NCBI RefSeq assembly: GCF_003054285.1 | Contig: NZ_QBKS01000001.1 | Span: forward strand, 1,674,001-1,738,000 | Source: Litoreibacter ponti | Lineage (GTDB): Bacteria; Pseudomonadota; Alphaproteobacteria; Rhodobacterales; Rhodobacteraceae | Length of the DNA stretch: 64,000 bases | Direction: 5' to 3' | Shown here: in pieces, positions 45,338 through 54,523 of the stretch | Layout: each line of letters starts with the position of its first letter | Numbering within the stretch: position 1 is the stretch's first letter | Position numbers and translations under genes: made by a program | Notes under the pieces: generated by a model | Seen by the model: the letters and a program-made list of their open reading frames with translations, nothing else | What the model was told of the DNA's origin: nothing | Database searches by the model: none

Positions 45338-47439
45338 CCCTGGCCGCCGCGTCTGAGCATCGCAGCACTCTGGCCTCGACCCTGCAGATGGTCTTGGCGG
45401 CCCAGCGGCGCTTCGGAACGGTGCGACAGATCGCGGCCGGACTGCCCGCACCGGATGCGGCCTTTGACAAGACGGCGCTGAAGCGGACGCTCGACGCTCT
45501 CGACATCCCGCACAGCTTCGCCGCGATCTCTCATCAGCACCTCTGCGACGCGCCGATGCCAAGCGTCGTCGCAGACAAGGATGGTCGGCTTTTCTGGATC
45601 GAAGATTGCAATCGTGATCTGGGCCTGCGGCTCATGGCCGATGACGGCGCGCCGGGGCGGTGGATCGGGCTGCCCGATGGGCCGATGGCGCGACTAACTC
45701 TCGATGATCCAAACGGCGTCGAGGCAGGGACCGCTGCGCCACTGGAACGGCTGCGCTGTATCGTGCGACCCGAGGTCGGGCCGTTACTGATCAACTCCTC
45801 GATTATCAACGTGCTGGGTCTCGCCACGCCATTTTTCGTGATGGCTATCTATAATACCGCCCTGCCCTCGCAATCGGTCGAGGTGTTGGTCTCTCTCGGG
45901 GTTGGCCTGTCCCTGGTGTATGTGTTCGAGTTCCTGATCCGCTCAATCCGTACCACCAGCCTGCAGCGAAGCTCGGCCGCGCTGGAGCGTGGTCTTGCCC
46001 AAGGGTTGCTTGGCAAGCTCTTCGCGCTGCCGATGCCGTATCTGACCCGCAAGGACAGTGCGTCTTTTTCAGCTTATCTTCAGCAGTTCAAAGCCATCAA
46101 GGCGATGCTCCAAGGCCCCATGGTGCAGTCGATCCTCGATCTGCCATTCGTGCTGCTCTTCGCTGCGGTGCTGTTTTCGCTGGCCCCGACGATCGGCTGG
46201 ACGGTGATCATCTTCGCAGGTCTTACGGTGGCGCTGTTTCTGGCCTTGCGCCCGGGGCGAAAGGCGCGAGAGGCCGCGATGCAGGTCGCGCAGGCCGAAT
46301 ACCAGCGCCTGTCGGTCGAGACCGTCGAGCGTCAGCACGACATAAGGCGGCTGGGCCTGAGTCAGACCTGGCGACGCCGGGTCGATGCCAGCCTCGACGA
46401 GATGATTTCAACCACCTATGCCAGTCTGCGCTTTAACCAAATGGTCAGCTTGCTGTTGCAGTCTCTCGTCATGACCGCGGGAATCGTCTCTGGATTCAGC
46501 GCCACTCACCTGGCCATCACCGGCGAGTTGAGCGTCGGCGCCCTGATCGCCATTCTGGTGCTGACATGGCGTTTTCTGACGCCGATCCAATCGTTGTCGA
46601 ATGCCAGCGAACAAGGCGTATTCGCCCTGGGCAGTCTCAGCTCGCTGATGAACGTGCTTTCGTTGCCCGGTGAGCCTGCGCGTGGGATAACCAGGCATCC
46701 TCCGCTGCCGCTGGAGCCTGTGGTGCAGTTCGAGCAGGTGAGCGTACGCTTCAAGGACGCGGTCTCGCCTGCGCTTCTTGGCGTCAATCTTCATGCCAAA
46801 CCGACCGATATCTTGGTGATTTGCGGCGGTTCGATGTCGGGCAAAACCTGCGTGGCGGAGACCCTTGTCGGGCTGACGACCCCGGCCGCCGGACGCGTCA
46901 TGATTGGCGGCGTCGATATCGCCACCTACCCGCTGGATGCTTTGCGTGAACAGGTTGCGTTCTGTCCGCAGGAGCCGCAGTTGATCGGCACCAGCCTGCG
47001 GGAGAATTTTCTGCTCGCCAATCCGCATTTGGCCGACGACGAAATCTGGGCGGTGCTGCGCCGCATTGATGCAGATGCGATGGTGCGGGCTTTGCCGGAC
47101 GGGCTGGGCTGCGTCATGACGCCGTCGCAAGCCGGGCGAATGTCGCAAATCCTGCAGCAGGCCATCGCCGTTGCGATTTGCCTTGCTCAGCCCGGGCCGA
47201 TCCATGTTTTCGACCAACCGACCCGTGGCCTACCCCATGAGATGGTAGCGCATGTGCGCGCTGCCATCGCCGAAAAAGCGCAGACAGGGACAGTGATCCT
47301 GATCACCAATGATGCCGAGGAAATGCGCCTTGGAACGCGGCTTGTGCTGCTTGATCGCGGGCGCGTGGTGATTAATGAGCGGGCAGCACGGGGGCGCGAC
47401 AAGGCGCTTAAGCTGCTTCTCCCGGCGGAGGCCGCATGA
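45334..47439 (+). CDS. type I secretion ABC protein 2 with C39-like domain, altered catalytic residues
   Basis: A 701-residue exporter half. Residues about 1-125 resemble a C39 peptidase-like domain without the catalytic Cys. The TM domain spans about 150-430 (PLLINSSIINVLGLATPFFVMAIYN, PFVLLFAAVLFSLAP). The NBD covers about 460-690. Walker A is CGGSMSGKTCVAE (intact GKT) and the Q-loop is FCPQEPQLIGTSLREN. But the signature is QAGRMSQILQQ, Walker B is IHVFDQPTRGL with Gln for the catalytic Glu, and the switch position is ILITNDAEE (Asn for His). It should bind ATP but hydrolyse it poorly, judged by family knowledge. Both ends overlap neighbours by 4 nt. Confidence 0.87.
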   Translation: MTLAAASEHRSTLASTLQMVLAAQRRFGTVRQIAAGLPAPDAAFDKTALKRTLDALDIPHSFAAISHQHLCDAPMPSVVADKDGRLFWIEDCNRDLGLRLMADDGAPGRWIGLPDGPMARLTLDDPNGVEAGTAAPLERLRCIVRPEVGPLLINSSIINVLGLATPFFVMAIYNTALPSQSVEVLVSLGVGLSLVYVFEFLIRSIRTTSLQRSSAALERGLAQGLLGKLFALPMPYLTRKDSASFSAYLQQFKAIKAMLQGPMVQSILDLPFVLLFAAVLFSLAPTIGWTVIIFAGLTVALFLALRPGRKAREAAMQVAQAEYQRLSVETVERQHDIRRLGLSQTWRRRVDASLDEMISTTYASLRFNQMVSLLLQSLVMTAGIVSGFSATHLAITGELSVGALIAILVLTWRFLTPIQSLSNASEQGVFALGSLSSLMNVLSLPGEPARGITRHPPLPLEPVVQFEQVSVRFKDAVSPALLGVNLHAKPTDILVICGGSMSGKTCVAETLVGLTTPAAGRVMIGGVDIATYPLDALREQVAFCPQEPQLIGTSLRENFLLANPHLADDEIWAVLRRIDADAMVRALPDGLGCVMTPSQAGRMSQILQQAIAVAICLAQPGPIHVFDQPTRGLPHEMVAHVRAAIAEKAQTGTVILITNDAEEMRLGTRLVLLDRGRVVINERAARGRDKALKLLLPAEAA

Positions 47440-48692
47440 TGCAAGGCCCCAACGCCTCTCGCACCGCGCGCTTGACCGTTCGGGTCAGCGCACTGATGAT
47501 CGGGCTCGCCCTGCTGTGGGCGCATCTGACCGAACTGCCAGAGGTCGCCTTCGCCAGCGGTACGATCGAGCCGAGTGGGTCCTTGCGCCGGATTGAGCAT
47601 CTTGATGGCGGCGTCGTCGAAAAGATCTTGGTGCGAGAGGGTGAAGTCATCAATCTCGAGCAACCGCTCGCACTTCTCGCCGAAGACGATGTGGAGGCGG
47701 AATATGAACGCTTCCGCGCGCGCGAGGCCATCCTCAACCTCGCGCTGAACCGAACGCTCGAAATCCTGACGGCGATCGGATTTTCCGGCAATGCGGACCC
47801 TTCCCCGGTCAACGGTGGATTGCGGGTCACTGCGCAGCTCGCGGCCTATAATGCCAAGCGCATCAGGTTGAAAGCACGCATCGAAAGCGCGGAGGGTCGT
47901 ATTGCGTCGCAGCAGGCGGTGCTGGACGCGCTTGAAACCCGGATCGCCATCGAGGCGGCCGAGCTGGGACGGGCGGAAAACCTTGTGCGCGCCGGACTGA
48001 CCACGCTTCGCCAGCTCACCGAATACGAGCGTCGCCACGCAGAAATAAAAGGTGATGTGGTCCGCGCCCGCGCAGCGCTGGTCGAGGCGCAGGCCAACAA
48101 GCAAGACGCCGAACGCGCGTTGTCCGAGTTCTTCACCACGACCCGCGACACTCTCTACGCCGATCTTGAGGCAACGTCCGAGGAGCTTTCTCTGCTCCAG
48201 CGCGCCATTGTCGAAAACAGATTGCGGGTCGACCGGCTGACGATCACCACACCGGTGACCGGGGTTGTGCAGGCGATGTATGTCAATTCTCAAAACGAAG
48301 TGCTGGAGCCCGGCGGGCTCGTCGCCGAAATACTGCCGACATCGGATCGCCTGATCGCCGAGCTGCATCTGAAGCCGCGCGACATCGGACATATCACCGT
48401 AGGCGACCCGGTGGAAATCAAGCTGACCACGTTCAACACCAAGAAATTCGGCGTTCTGGCAGGCTGGGTCGCCCAGATCTCGGCAACCTCGACACGCAAC
48501 GAACAACTGGAGACGTATTTCAAGGTGAAGGTCGACCTTGGCCAGGATTGGGTTGGCGAGAACGGCGAGTTCCTTGCAATCAAGGCGGGGATGGAGGTGA
48601 ACGCCTCGATCATCACGGGAACACGCACGGTGCTGGATTACGTCCTCAACCCACTCTTCGATCCGTTCCAAAGAGCTTTTGGCGAGCGGTAG
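47436..48692 (+). CDS. HlyD-family type I secretion membrane fusion protein
   Basis: A 418-residue adaptor. One N-terminal TM (LTVRVSALMIGLALLWAHLTE) is followed by the split lipoyl motif (GSLRRIEHLDGGVVEKILVREGEVI and TPVTGVVQAMYVN), a long periplasmic alpha-helical hairpin at about 85-270, and a C-terminal beta barrel (HITVGDPVEIKLTTFNTKKFGVLAGWVAQIS, then EFLAIKAGMEVNASIITGTRTVLDYVLNPL). This is the HlyD/PrtE signature, bridging the inner-membrane ABC pair to a TolC-like outer-membrane channel (not in the window). ATGA overlap with the ABC 2 gene. Confidence 0.92.
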   Translation: MMQGPNASRTARLTVRVSALMIGLALLWAHLTELPEVAFASGTIEPSGSLRRIEHLDGGVVEKILVREGEVINLEQPLALLAEDDVEAEYERFRAREAILNLALNRTLEILTAIGFSGNADPSPVNGGLRVTAQLAAYNAKRIRLKARIESAEGRIASQQAVLDALETRIAIEAAELGRAENLVRAGLTTLRQLTEYERRHAEIKGDVVRARAALVEAQANKQDAERALSEFFTTTRDTLYADLEATSEELSLLQRAIVENRLRVDRLTITTPVTGVVQAMYVNSQNEVLEPGGLVAEILPTSDRLIAELHLKPRDIGHITVGDPVEIKLTTFNTKKFGVLAGWVAQISATSTRNEQLETYFKVKVDLGQDWVGENGEFLAIKAGMEVNASIITGTRTVLDYVLNPLFDPFQRAFGER

Positions 48693-48974
48693 ATCCGGAG
48701 CTTCGTATCCATAATCCGGGACAGCAATCTCGGAACCTACGACGACCTGCGAGGATCGCATTTTGATATCGACCTTTCTGAGAACCCTTGGCAAAGAGGT
48801 TTTTAGGGCAGGATTTCTTACTCAACTATAATGGAAGCGGCGTCCAAAAACGCCACTGCAAGGTCACGTCGCCGTCGCGCGTGCCCCGTTCACGAATGCG
48901 CTTCGAGACGCCAGACACAGAAAACCACGACAGGCAGCTGCGAGGCCCGCTGACATAAGCCCGAAGAACCGTCG

Positions 48975-50003
48975 TCAGCCGTCCGAGGGAGCGTCGTCAA
49001 AATGGTCGGTCCGAACCTGCACGCGCACGTTGAGCGGGTTGCCGAGGATTGATCCATCCGCAAACTGGATGCCATACGCGCCAAGCGACGCGATGCCCGG
49101 CTGCCGCGACGTGTGGAGATCAACGAAATCCTTGGCCCGCAAAAGCGAAAACCGAAGCCGCCCGCTCTCCATCATGGCGCGCGCGCGGTCGATCGTGGCA
49201 AAACCACGCCGGCTGATGCCCTGACCCTCGATAAAATACCGCTCGCCAATGCCCGGCAGCTCGAACGCGTCTGAAACCGAGACACGCCCGTCCGCCGTTT
49301 CGGCGAATTTCTCGAACCACGATTGCACGAAGCGGCGGGCGATCTCGACCGACTGCTCGTACACGTCGCGTCGCATGACCACGAGGTCGACAACCGCGTT
49401 GTTCAGGCCGGAGCTGTCATAAACCACCTGCGCGCCCTTCATGCGGACGGCGCCAGAAATTACAGGTTCCCGGCCGATTGCCACGTCGACCCGGCCAGAC
49501 CGAAACGCATCCACGATTTCGTCTTCCTTGAGGAAGGTCAGGTTCGCCGGACCTTGCAACGCGCTTCGTGAGTACTTCGTCGCGTGCTCGTACATGTAAT
49601 GGCTGACGGAGTTGCGCACGAGGCCGACCCGCCGCCCGATCAAATTCGCAGGATCGACCCCTTCGGCCAAAACGATTTTGTCTGCCCCAACTGAAATGCT
49701 GGTTGGGAAGAGTATAACCGTGTCCGGCATGCGCGGATTCTCGGCGATCAGCTCGATCAAGCCGATATTCGAGATGGCCAGCATATCTGCCACCCCGCGC
49801 AGGTAGAGCTCTTCGGCCTTGTCTTGCGTATAGGGCCCGGCACCGAAAACCGCGTCGTTGAGAGAATTGATGATCATCCGCCAGCCCGGATAATCCGACC
49901 ACGCGATATTGGCAGAGCTTTGCTGCGCAAGGAGCGGCGATCCGGACGCCAAGGCGGTGCCAAGTGCGGCAGCCCACAGATGTCTTTTCAGTGTATCCGC
50001 CAT
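48975..50003 (-). CDS. orphan periplasmic solute-binding protein, SsuA/THI5-like
   Basis: A 342-residue exported protein with a signal peptide (MADTLKRHLWAAALGTALASGSPLLA). The fold markers ADMLAISNIGLIELIAENPRMPDTV, GVDPANLIGRRVGLVRNSVSHYMYEH, FLKEDEIVDAFRSGRVDVAIGREPV and VYDSSGLNNAVVDLVVMRRDVYEQS follow NMT1/SsuA-type nitrate, sulfonate or taurine binding proteins. No permease or ATPase for import is adjacent. It converges on the secretion operon with a 282-bp gap in which nothing else is recognised. Confidence 0.78.
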   Translation of the reverse strand: MADTLKRHLWAAALGTALASGSPLLAQQSSANIAWSDYPGWRMIINSLNDAVFGAGPYTQDKAEELYLRGVADMLAISNIGLIELIAENPRMPDTVILFPTSISVGADKIVLAEGVDPANLIGRRVGLVRNSVSHYMYEHATKYSRSALQGPANLTFLKEDEIVDAFRSGRVDVAIGREPVISGAVRMKGAQVVYDSSGLNNAVVDLVVMRRDVYEQSVEIARRFVQSWFEKFAETADGRVSVSDAFELPGIGERYFIEGQGISRRGFATIDRARAMMESGRLRFSLLRAKDFVDLHTSRQPGIASLGAYGIQFADGSILGNPLNVRVQVRTDHFDDAPSDG

Positions 50004-50084
50004 GCAAGGTCACTTCGCTCGTTTTGCCGAAACCCTAGCCCAAAGACCTTGCTGTGGGATTAACGGTCTGAGCTGCTTCGCCGC

Positions 50085-51578
50085 CTAGCTGGCAATCAGG
50101 TCCGACAGCTTCATGCGCTGGATTTTGCCGGAGGGACCCTTGGGCAGCTCGTCGAGCCGGTGGATCACGTCGGGGGATTTGAACACGCCCAGACGTTCTT
50201 TGCAGAGCGCGATGAGATCGTCGGGACCAAGCCGCGCGCCACGGCGCAGGGCGACCGCGGCCTCGACCGTCTCGCCGTAGCGCGCGCAGGGCCGCGCAAA
50301 GGCGGCAGCTTCGACCACATCCGGGTGCGAATAAAGCACCTCGTCGATCTCGCGCGGGGCGATGTTCTCGCCGCCCTTGATGATCAACTCCTTCAGTCTG
50401 CCCGTCACGAAAACATAGCCATCCGCATCCATGCGCCCCAGATCGCCGGTGCGCAGCCAGTCGCCCGCGAAGGTCTCGGCGGTGGCCTGCGGATTGTTCA
50501 GATATTCGCGCATCACGTTGGGGCCGCGGATTGCGATCTCGCCCTCGGTCCCGCGCCGGGCCTCGTCCAGATCACCGGTCAGAATGCGGACCTCATTGCC
50601 GAACGCCACGCCGGGCGAGCCGACCTTGCGCGTCCCCGGCGGCAGCGGGTTCGACAGGATTTGCGCGGCAGTCTCGGTCAAGCCCATCGTCTCGACAATT
50701 GGCACACCGAAGCGGGTCTCAAACGCCTGCTGCGTGTCGACGGCCAGCGCAGAGGAAGCTGAGCGACCGAAGCGCAGGCGGGCGCGCAGCCCATCGCTGG
50801 GGCGTGCCTCGCCATGCAGCAGGTGGCTGATGATCGTCGGCACCACCGAGAACCACGTCACACCCGCCGCATCCGCCTGGTCCCAGAATCGCCCCGACGA
50901 GAAGCGCGACACCATGGCAAGCGATCCGCCGGAGACCAGCGCGCCCATCACCGTCACGCAAAGCCCGTTGATGTGGTAGATCGGCAGCACGCAGAAGCCG
51001 CGATCCTCGGGCGTCAGCACATGGGCGATGGCGGCGGTCCAGCCGCCGGCCAGCAGGCTGCCATGGGTGTGCACCACGCCCTTGGGTTTGCCCGTGGTCC
51101 CTGACGTGTACATCAGCAAGGCATGATCGTCGGAGGCCAGATCGGGCAGTGTGCCGCCGCCCTGCAGCGCCGATGGGTCGAGGCGGCGCAAGTTCGCGGG
51201 GGCCGCGGCGGCGAACGTGTCCGCCTGGCTATCATCGACAAAGGCGAAGCGCGCGCCGGAGTGTTCCAGCGCGTAGGCGATCGCGTCCCGCCCGGCCGCG
51301 AGATTGATCATCGTCGCGCGGAAGCCGCCATAAAGCGCTGCGTAGAGCGCCAGCACCGCCGCGCGTCCGTTAGGATGGATAATCGCGACGCTCTCGCCCT
51401 TGCTAAGGCCTAGCCCGTACAATCCCTGCGCCATCAATTTGGCGGTATCGCGCAGCTCGCGCCAGCCGAGGCTCTCGCCCGTCTCCGGGAACACGATCGC
51501 GGTCTCGCCGCCCGTCGCCCGTGCGTCGAGCCAGTCGCGCACCGTGCCTTCCGGTGGATAGGCGGGCGTCGCGATCAT
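50085..51578 (-). CDS. AMP-forming acyl-CoA ligase, probable sulfoacetate-CoA ligase SauT
   Basis: A 497-residue ANL-family adenylating enzyme. The P-loop is LLMYTSGTTGKPKGVVHTHG, A4/A5 is VETMGLTETAAQILS, A7 is WLRTGDLGRMD, A8 is GRLKELIIKGGENIAPREIDE, and the catalytic Lys is in PKGPSGKIQRMKL. It is translationally coupled (ATGA) to an acylating aldehyde dehydrogenase of the SauS type. In Cupriavidus necator SauT activates sulfoacetate to sulfoacetyl-CoA for SauS. The substrate is inferred from context; another short organic acid is possible. ATG 51578 starts MIATPAYPPEG. Confidence 0.8.
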   Translation of the reverse strand: MIATPAYPPEGTVRDWLDARATGGETAIVFPETGESLGWRELRDTAKLMAQGLYGLGLSKGESVAIIHPNGRAAVLALYAALYGGFRATMINLAAGRDAIAYALEHSGARFAFVDDSQADTFAAAAPANLRRLDPSALQGGGTLPDLASDDHALLMYTSGTTGKPKGVVHTHGSLLAGGWTAAIAHVLTPEDRGFCVLPIYHINGLCVTVMGALVSGGSLAMVSRFSSGRFWDQADAAGVTWFSVVPTIISHLLHGEARPSDGLRARLRFGRSASSALAVDTQQAFETRFGVPIVETMGLTETAAQILSNPLPPGTRKVGSPGVAFGNEVRILTGDLDEARRGTEGEIAIRGPNVMREYLNNPQATAETFAGDWLRTGDLGRMDADGYVFVTGRLKELIIKGGENIAPREIDEVLYSHPDVVEAAAFARPCARYGETVEAAVALRRGARLGPDDLIALCKERLGVFKSPDVIHRLDELPKGPSGKIQRMKLSDLIAS

Positions 51579-52978
51579 TTGCCCACATCCGCCCAGTAGC
51601 CTGAGAAGATATCCTCCGGCGCGGGCTCGTGGCCGGGGATCTCGCGCACGATCTTCGTGGTCTGCATGAAGTGGCGCCAATGCACGTTCGTGTCGATGGA
51701 ATTGCCGCCCCAAGAGCCGCAGCCCATGGACAGCGAAAACGGCATGCCATTGGTGAAGGCGCCGCCTGTGGCGAACGTGTGGGCCTGATTGACGATGACG
51801 CGGCTGGTCGGGATGGCCTGTGCCAGCACAAGCGGACGCGTGTCATCCGTCGTATGGATACCCACCGAGTGCCCCCGCCCCTGATGCAGCTGTACATCGC
51901 GGGTGAGGCGCACGGCGTCGTCGAAGTCCCGGGCGCGATAGACAGTCAGCACACGGCTGAGCTTTTCGCCCGATAGCGGGTGGTCGGGGCCGATGCCCGT
52001 GCTCTCGACGGCGAGGTATTCGGTGCCGTCTGGCACCTCGCCCGTCAGCCCCAGCACCTCGATCATCTCGCTTGCATCCTTGGCCAACGCGCGCGGGTTC
52101 AAGTGGCCGTCGACCCAAAGGGTCGAGGTGACCTTGGTCTCGTCTGAAATCAGCGCGCCGCCGGTGCGGGCCATCTCGGCGACGAAGGCATCGTAGATTG
52201 CATCGACCACGACGACAGAGTTCTCGGACGAGCAGGACGTCGCGTTGTCGAAAGTCTTGGAGGCGCAGATCTTCTCCGCCGCCGCCGCCAGATCGGCTGT
52301 TTCGTCCACGATCACGGTCACGTTGCCCGCCCCCACGGCGAGCGCCGGCGTGCCGGAGGTATAGGCGCGTTTGACGTTGTTCTGACTGCCAGTCACGACG
52401 ATCAGATCGGAGATTTCCAGCAGCCGCTGGGTCTTGTCCTTGGAGCCGCGCCCCGGGATCATCTGCACCAGATCGCGGTTGATGCCCGCGCGGTCGAATT
52501 CGGCGTGGATATAGCCCAGCAGCGCCTCGCAGGTCGGCACCCCTTTGGGCGAGGGCGAGACGACGATGGCATTACCGCATTTGAGCGCGTTGATGATGTT
52601 GTTGGCGGGCGTTGCCCCGGGATTGGTCGACGGCACCACGGCGCCGATCACCCCGATGGGCCGCGCGATTTCTGTGATGCCGGTGGCGGGGTCGTCCTTG
52701 ATCACGCCGAAGGTCTTGGCGTGGGCGATATCGCGCAGCAGGCCAAGGGTCTTACGGTGGTTCTTGGTGATCTTGTCGGGCACGTTGCCAAGGCCCGTCG
52801 TCTCGACAGCCAACTCGGCCAGATGGCGGTTGCGCCCGGGCTCCATGATCGCCCAGCCGGCAGCGAGTGCCGCCCGGTCGTAGAGCTCTTGCGAGCCGCC
52901 CGCTTCGAAACGGGCCTGCGCCGCGCGCGCGCGGGCGACGATGGCATCGACTTCGGCAAGATCATCTACAGCGTTCAT
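51575..52978 (-). CDS. CoA-acylating aldehyde dehydrogenase, probable sulfoacetaldehyde dehydrogenase SauS
   Basis: A 467-residue acylating ALDH that would reduce an acyl-CoA to the aldehyde. The cofactor-binding region is RPIGVIGAVVPSTNPGATPANNI, and the catalytic Cys is in FDNATSCSSENSVVVVD. IHTTDDTR and NQAHTFATGGAFTNGMPFSLSMGCGSWGGNS match acylating members such as SauS and the AdhE N-terminus. The resemblance to SauS plus linkage to a ligase and a TTT transporter points to sulfoacetyl-CoA. Xsc, which would cleave sulfoacetaldehyde, is not in the window. ATG 52978 (MNAVDDLAEV) was preferred to the upstream open frame. Confidence 0.83.
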   Translation of the reverse strand: MNAVDDLAEVDAIVARARAAQARFEAGGSQELYDRAALAAGWAIMEPGRNRHLAELAVETTGLGNVPDKITKNHRKTLGLLRDIAHAKTFGVIKDDPATGITEIARPIGVIGAVVPSTNPGATPANNIINALKCGNAIVVSPSPKGVPTCEALLGYIHAEFDRAGINRDLVQMIPGRGSKDKTQRLLEISDLIVVTGSQNNVKRAYTSGTPALAVGAGNVTVIVDETADLAAAAEKICASKTFDNATSCSSENSVVVVDAIYDAFVAEMARTGGALISDETKVTSTLWVDGHLNPRALAKDASEMIEVLGLTGEVPDGTEYLAVESTGIGPDHPLSGEKLSRVLTVYRARDFDDAVRLTRDVQLHQGRGHSVGIHTTDDTRPLVLAQAIPTSRVIVNQAHTFATGGAFTNGMPFSLSMGCGSWGGNSIDTNVHWRHFMQTTKIVREIPGHEPAPEDIFSGYWADVGK

Positions 52979-53001
52979 GGGGAAAATCCTTGCGAGGATG
53001 C

Positions 53002-53028
53002 GGCGGGGCACGACCTGCGCGCCCCGCC
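53002..53028 (-). other. intercistronic stem-loop between tctC-like and sauS-like genes
   Basis: GGCGGGGC (53002-53009) pairs perfectly with GCCCCGCC (53021-53028) around an 11-nt loop, in the 58-bp gap after the binding-protein gene. Such hairpins commonly stabilise the mRNA of abundant binding proteins or partly terminate transcription, lowering expression of downstream enzymes. Confidence 0.5.
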
Positions 53029-53036
53029 TTGCAGTG

Positions 53037-54008
53037 TTACAGCCCGGCGAGCAGCTCTTTAAGCGTCTCTTCGCGCGCCGCCCACATCTCGAGCACCTCG
53101 TCACGGGTCATGACGTGCATCGGCGAGCCACCGGCCTTCATCTTGCCCTGGACACGGCCATTCTCGAACATCGTGGGCACGGTTGCGGCCAGCTTGTCGA
53201 TGATGCCCTGCGGTGTGCCCTTGGGCACCATCACACCGCGGAAGTTCACCGACGAATTGTCCACATCGAGGCCCGCTTCCATCATCGTCGGCACGTCGGG
53301 CAGGAACTCGTTGCGCTCCAGATCGGCAACGGCGAGGATTTTGACATTGCCCGCCTCCCGCGCGCGGAAGGCGTCGGACAGGTTGTTGATGCCTGCCATC
53401 ACGTCACCCGCGATCACGGCCTTCATCGCCGCAGCACCGCCGCCTTGGGTCGGGATATAGGCCATCTTCATGTCGCCCGCCTTTTCCATCTGTAGCGCCG
53501 CGATGTGGTGGCCCACGAAAAGCCCCGCGCCGGAGGTCGTCAGCTTGCCGGGATTGGCCTTGGCGAAATCGACCACGTCCTGCAGCGTGTTGAACTCGCT
53601 GTCAGCACCCACGACCAGCACCGCCGGATCCGCGCCCCAGTTGGCAATCGGCTCGAAGCTGTCGCGTGAATACTCCACCCCGCCCTTGATCGACTGGGCG
53701 ATGAAGTGGGGGATGTTGTAGGCGCCCAGCGTGTAGCCATCGGCCTCTGCCTGTCCGGCGAGCCAGTTCCAGCCCACGCGGCCGCCCGCGCCGGGCTTGT
53801 TGATGATCGCGATGGGCATACCGAGCGCGTCCTCGTTGCCAGCGGTCATTGTGACGATGCGCGCCTGAAAGTCGGTGGCCCCGCCCGCGCCGTAGCTGAC
53901 CATCATCATGATGGGCCGCTCCGGGTAGTTGGCATGGCCGTCGGCGCTTGCCGTGGCTGTCATCGAGGCCAGCGCGATGGCCGCCCCTGCAAATAGTGAT
54001 TTCATCAT
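53037..54008 (-). CDS. tctC: tripartite tricarboxylate transporter binding protein TctC-like
   Basis: A 323-residue periplasmic binding protein with a signal peptide (MMKSLFAGAAIALASMTATASA). The TctC/Bug family pattern is YPERPIMMMVSYGAGGATDFQAR, INKPGAGGRVGWNWLA, TTSGAGLFVGHHIAALQMEKA, AAMKAVIAGDVMAGINNL and FLPDVPTMMEAG, in family order. It captures the substrate for the TctAB membrane pair. GGAGG lies 8 nt upstream of the ATG. Confidence 0.93.
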   Translation of the reverse strand: MMKSLFAGAAIALASMTATASADGHANYPERPIMMMVSYGAGGATDFQARIVTMTAGNEDALGMPIAIINKPGAGGRVGWNWLAGQAEADGYTLGAYNIPHFIAQSIKGGVEYSRDSFEPIANWGADPAVLVVGADSEFNTLQDVVDFAKANPGKLTTSGAGLFVGHHIAALQMEKAGDMKMAYIPTQGGGAAAMKAVIAGDVMAGINNLSDAFRAREAGNVKILAVADLERNEFLPDVPTMMEAGLDVDNSSVNFRGVMVPKGTPQGIIDKLAATVPTMFENGRVQGKMKAGGSPMHVMTRDEVLEMWAAREETLKELLAGL

Positions 54009-54052
54009 TGGTAGTTCCTCCCTGGGAAAGTGAGTTCTGCCGCTGTTGCGGT

Positions 54053-54523
54053 TCAGAAGAAGACCTCTCGCGGTGTGTACACGGTCAGAAGTTTTGCGAA
54101 GAGGCCGTACATGACGGCCATGAAGACCGCCGTGATGGCGATGCGCTTGAGCCAGGATTTCAGCGCCGTGTGCGGGGCCGGATCGTAGAGGCTCAAGAGA
54201 ATGAAGAAGGCGATGGTTGTGGCGGTGTAGAAGCCAAAGCCCTTGGCGGCCCAGAAGATGTAGACCAGCGCCACAACCAGCCCCGGCAACAGGTTCATGA
54301 ACTGCCGCCCGGAGATGCCGCTGCCGACCTTGGTCCAGCCCAGACAGGCCTTCCCGAAGGTCCAGAAGGCCAGCACCGCGAAGACGCTGGAGATCAGCCG
54401 CGGGAACAGAAACGCCTCCGACGGCTGCTGCGTGTAGCTGATATAGGCGACCCAGATGCCCACCAGCGCCACGATGCCGGAGCCGATGATGTGCTGAAGA
54501 CGCGGGAGAGACGGCGCGCTCAT
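54053..54523 (-). CDS. tctB: tripartite tricarboxylate transporter small membrane subunit TctB
   Basis: A 156-residue protein with four TM helices, near residues 12-30, 38-60, 76-108 (split by AAKGFGFYT) and 125-148. EAFLFPRLISSVFAVLAFW and GFGFYTATTIAFFILL match TctB. It starts with an ATG overlapping the tctA stop by 4 nt. It partners TctA in TTT importers. Confidence 0.88.
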   Translation of the reverse strand: MSAPSLPRLQHIIGSGIVALVGIWVAYISYTQQPSEAFLFPRLISSVFAVLAFWTFGKACLGWTKVGSGISGRQFMNLLPGLVVALVYIFWAAKGFGFYTATTIAFFILLSLYDPAPHTALKSWLKRIAITAVFMAVMYGLFAKLLTVYTPREVFF

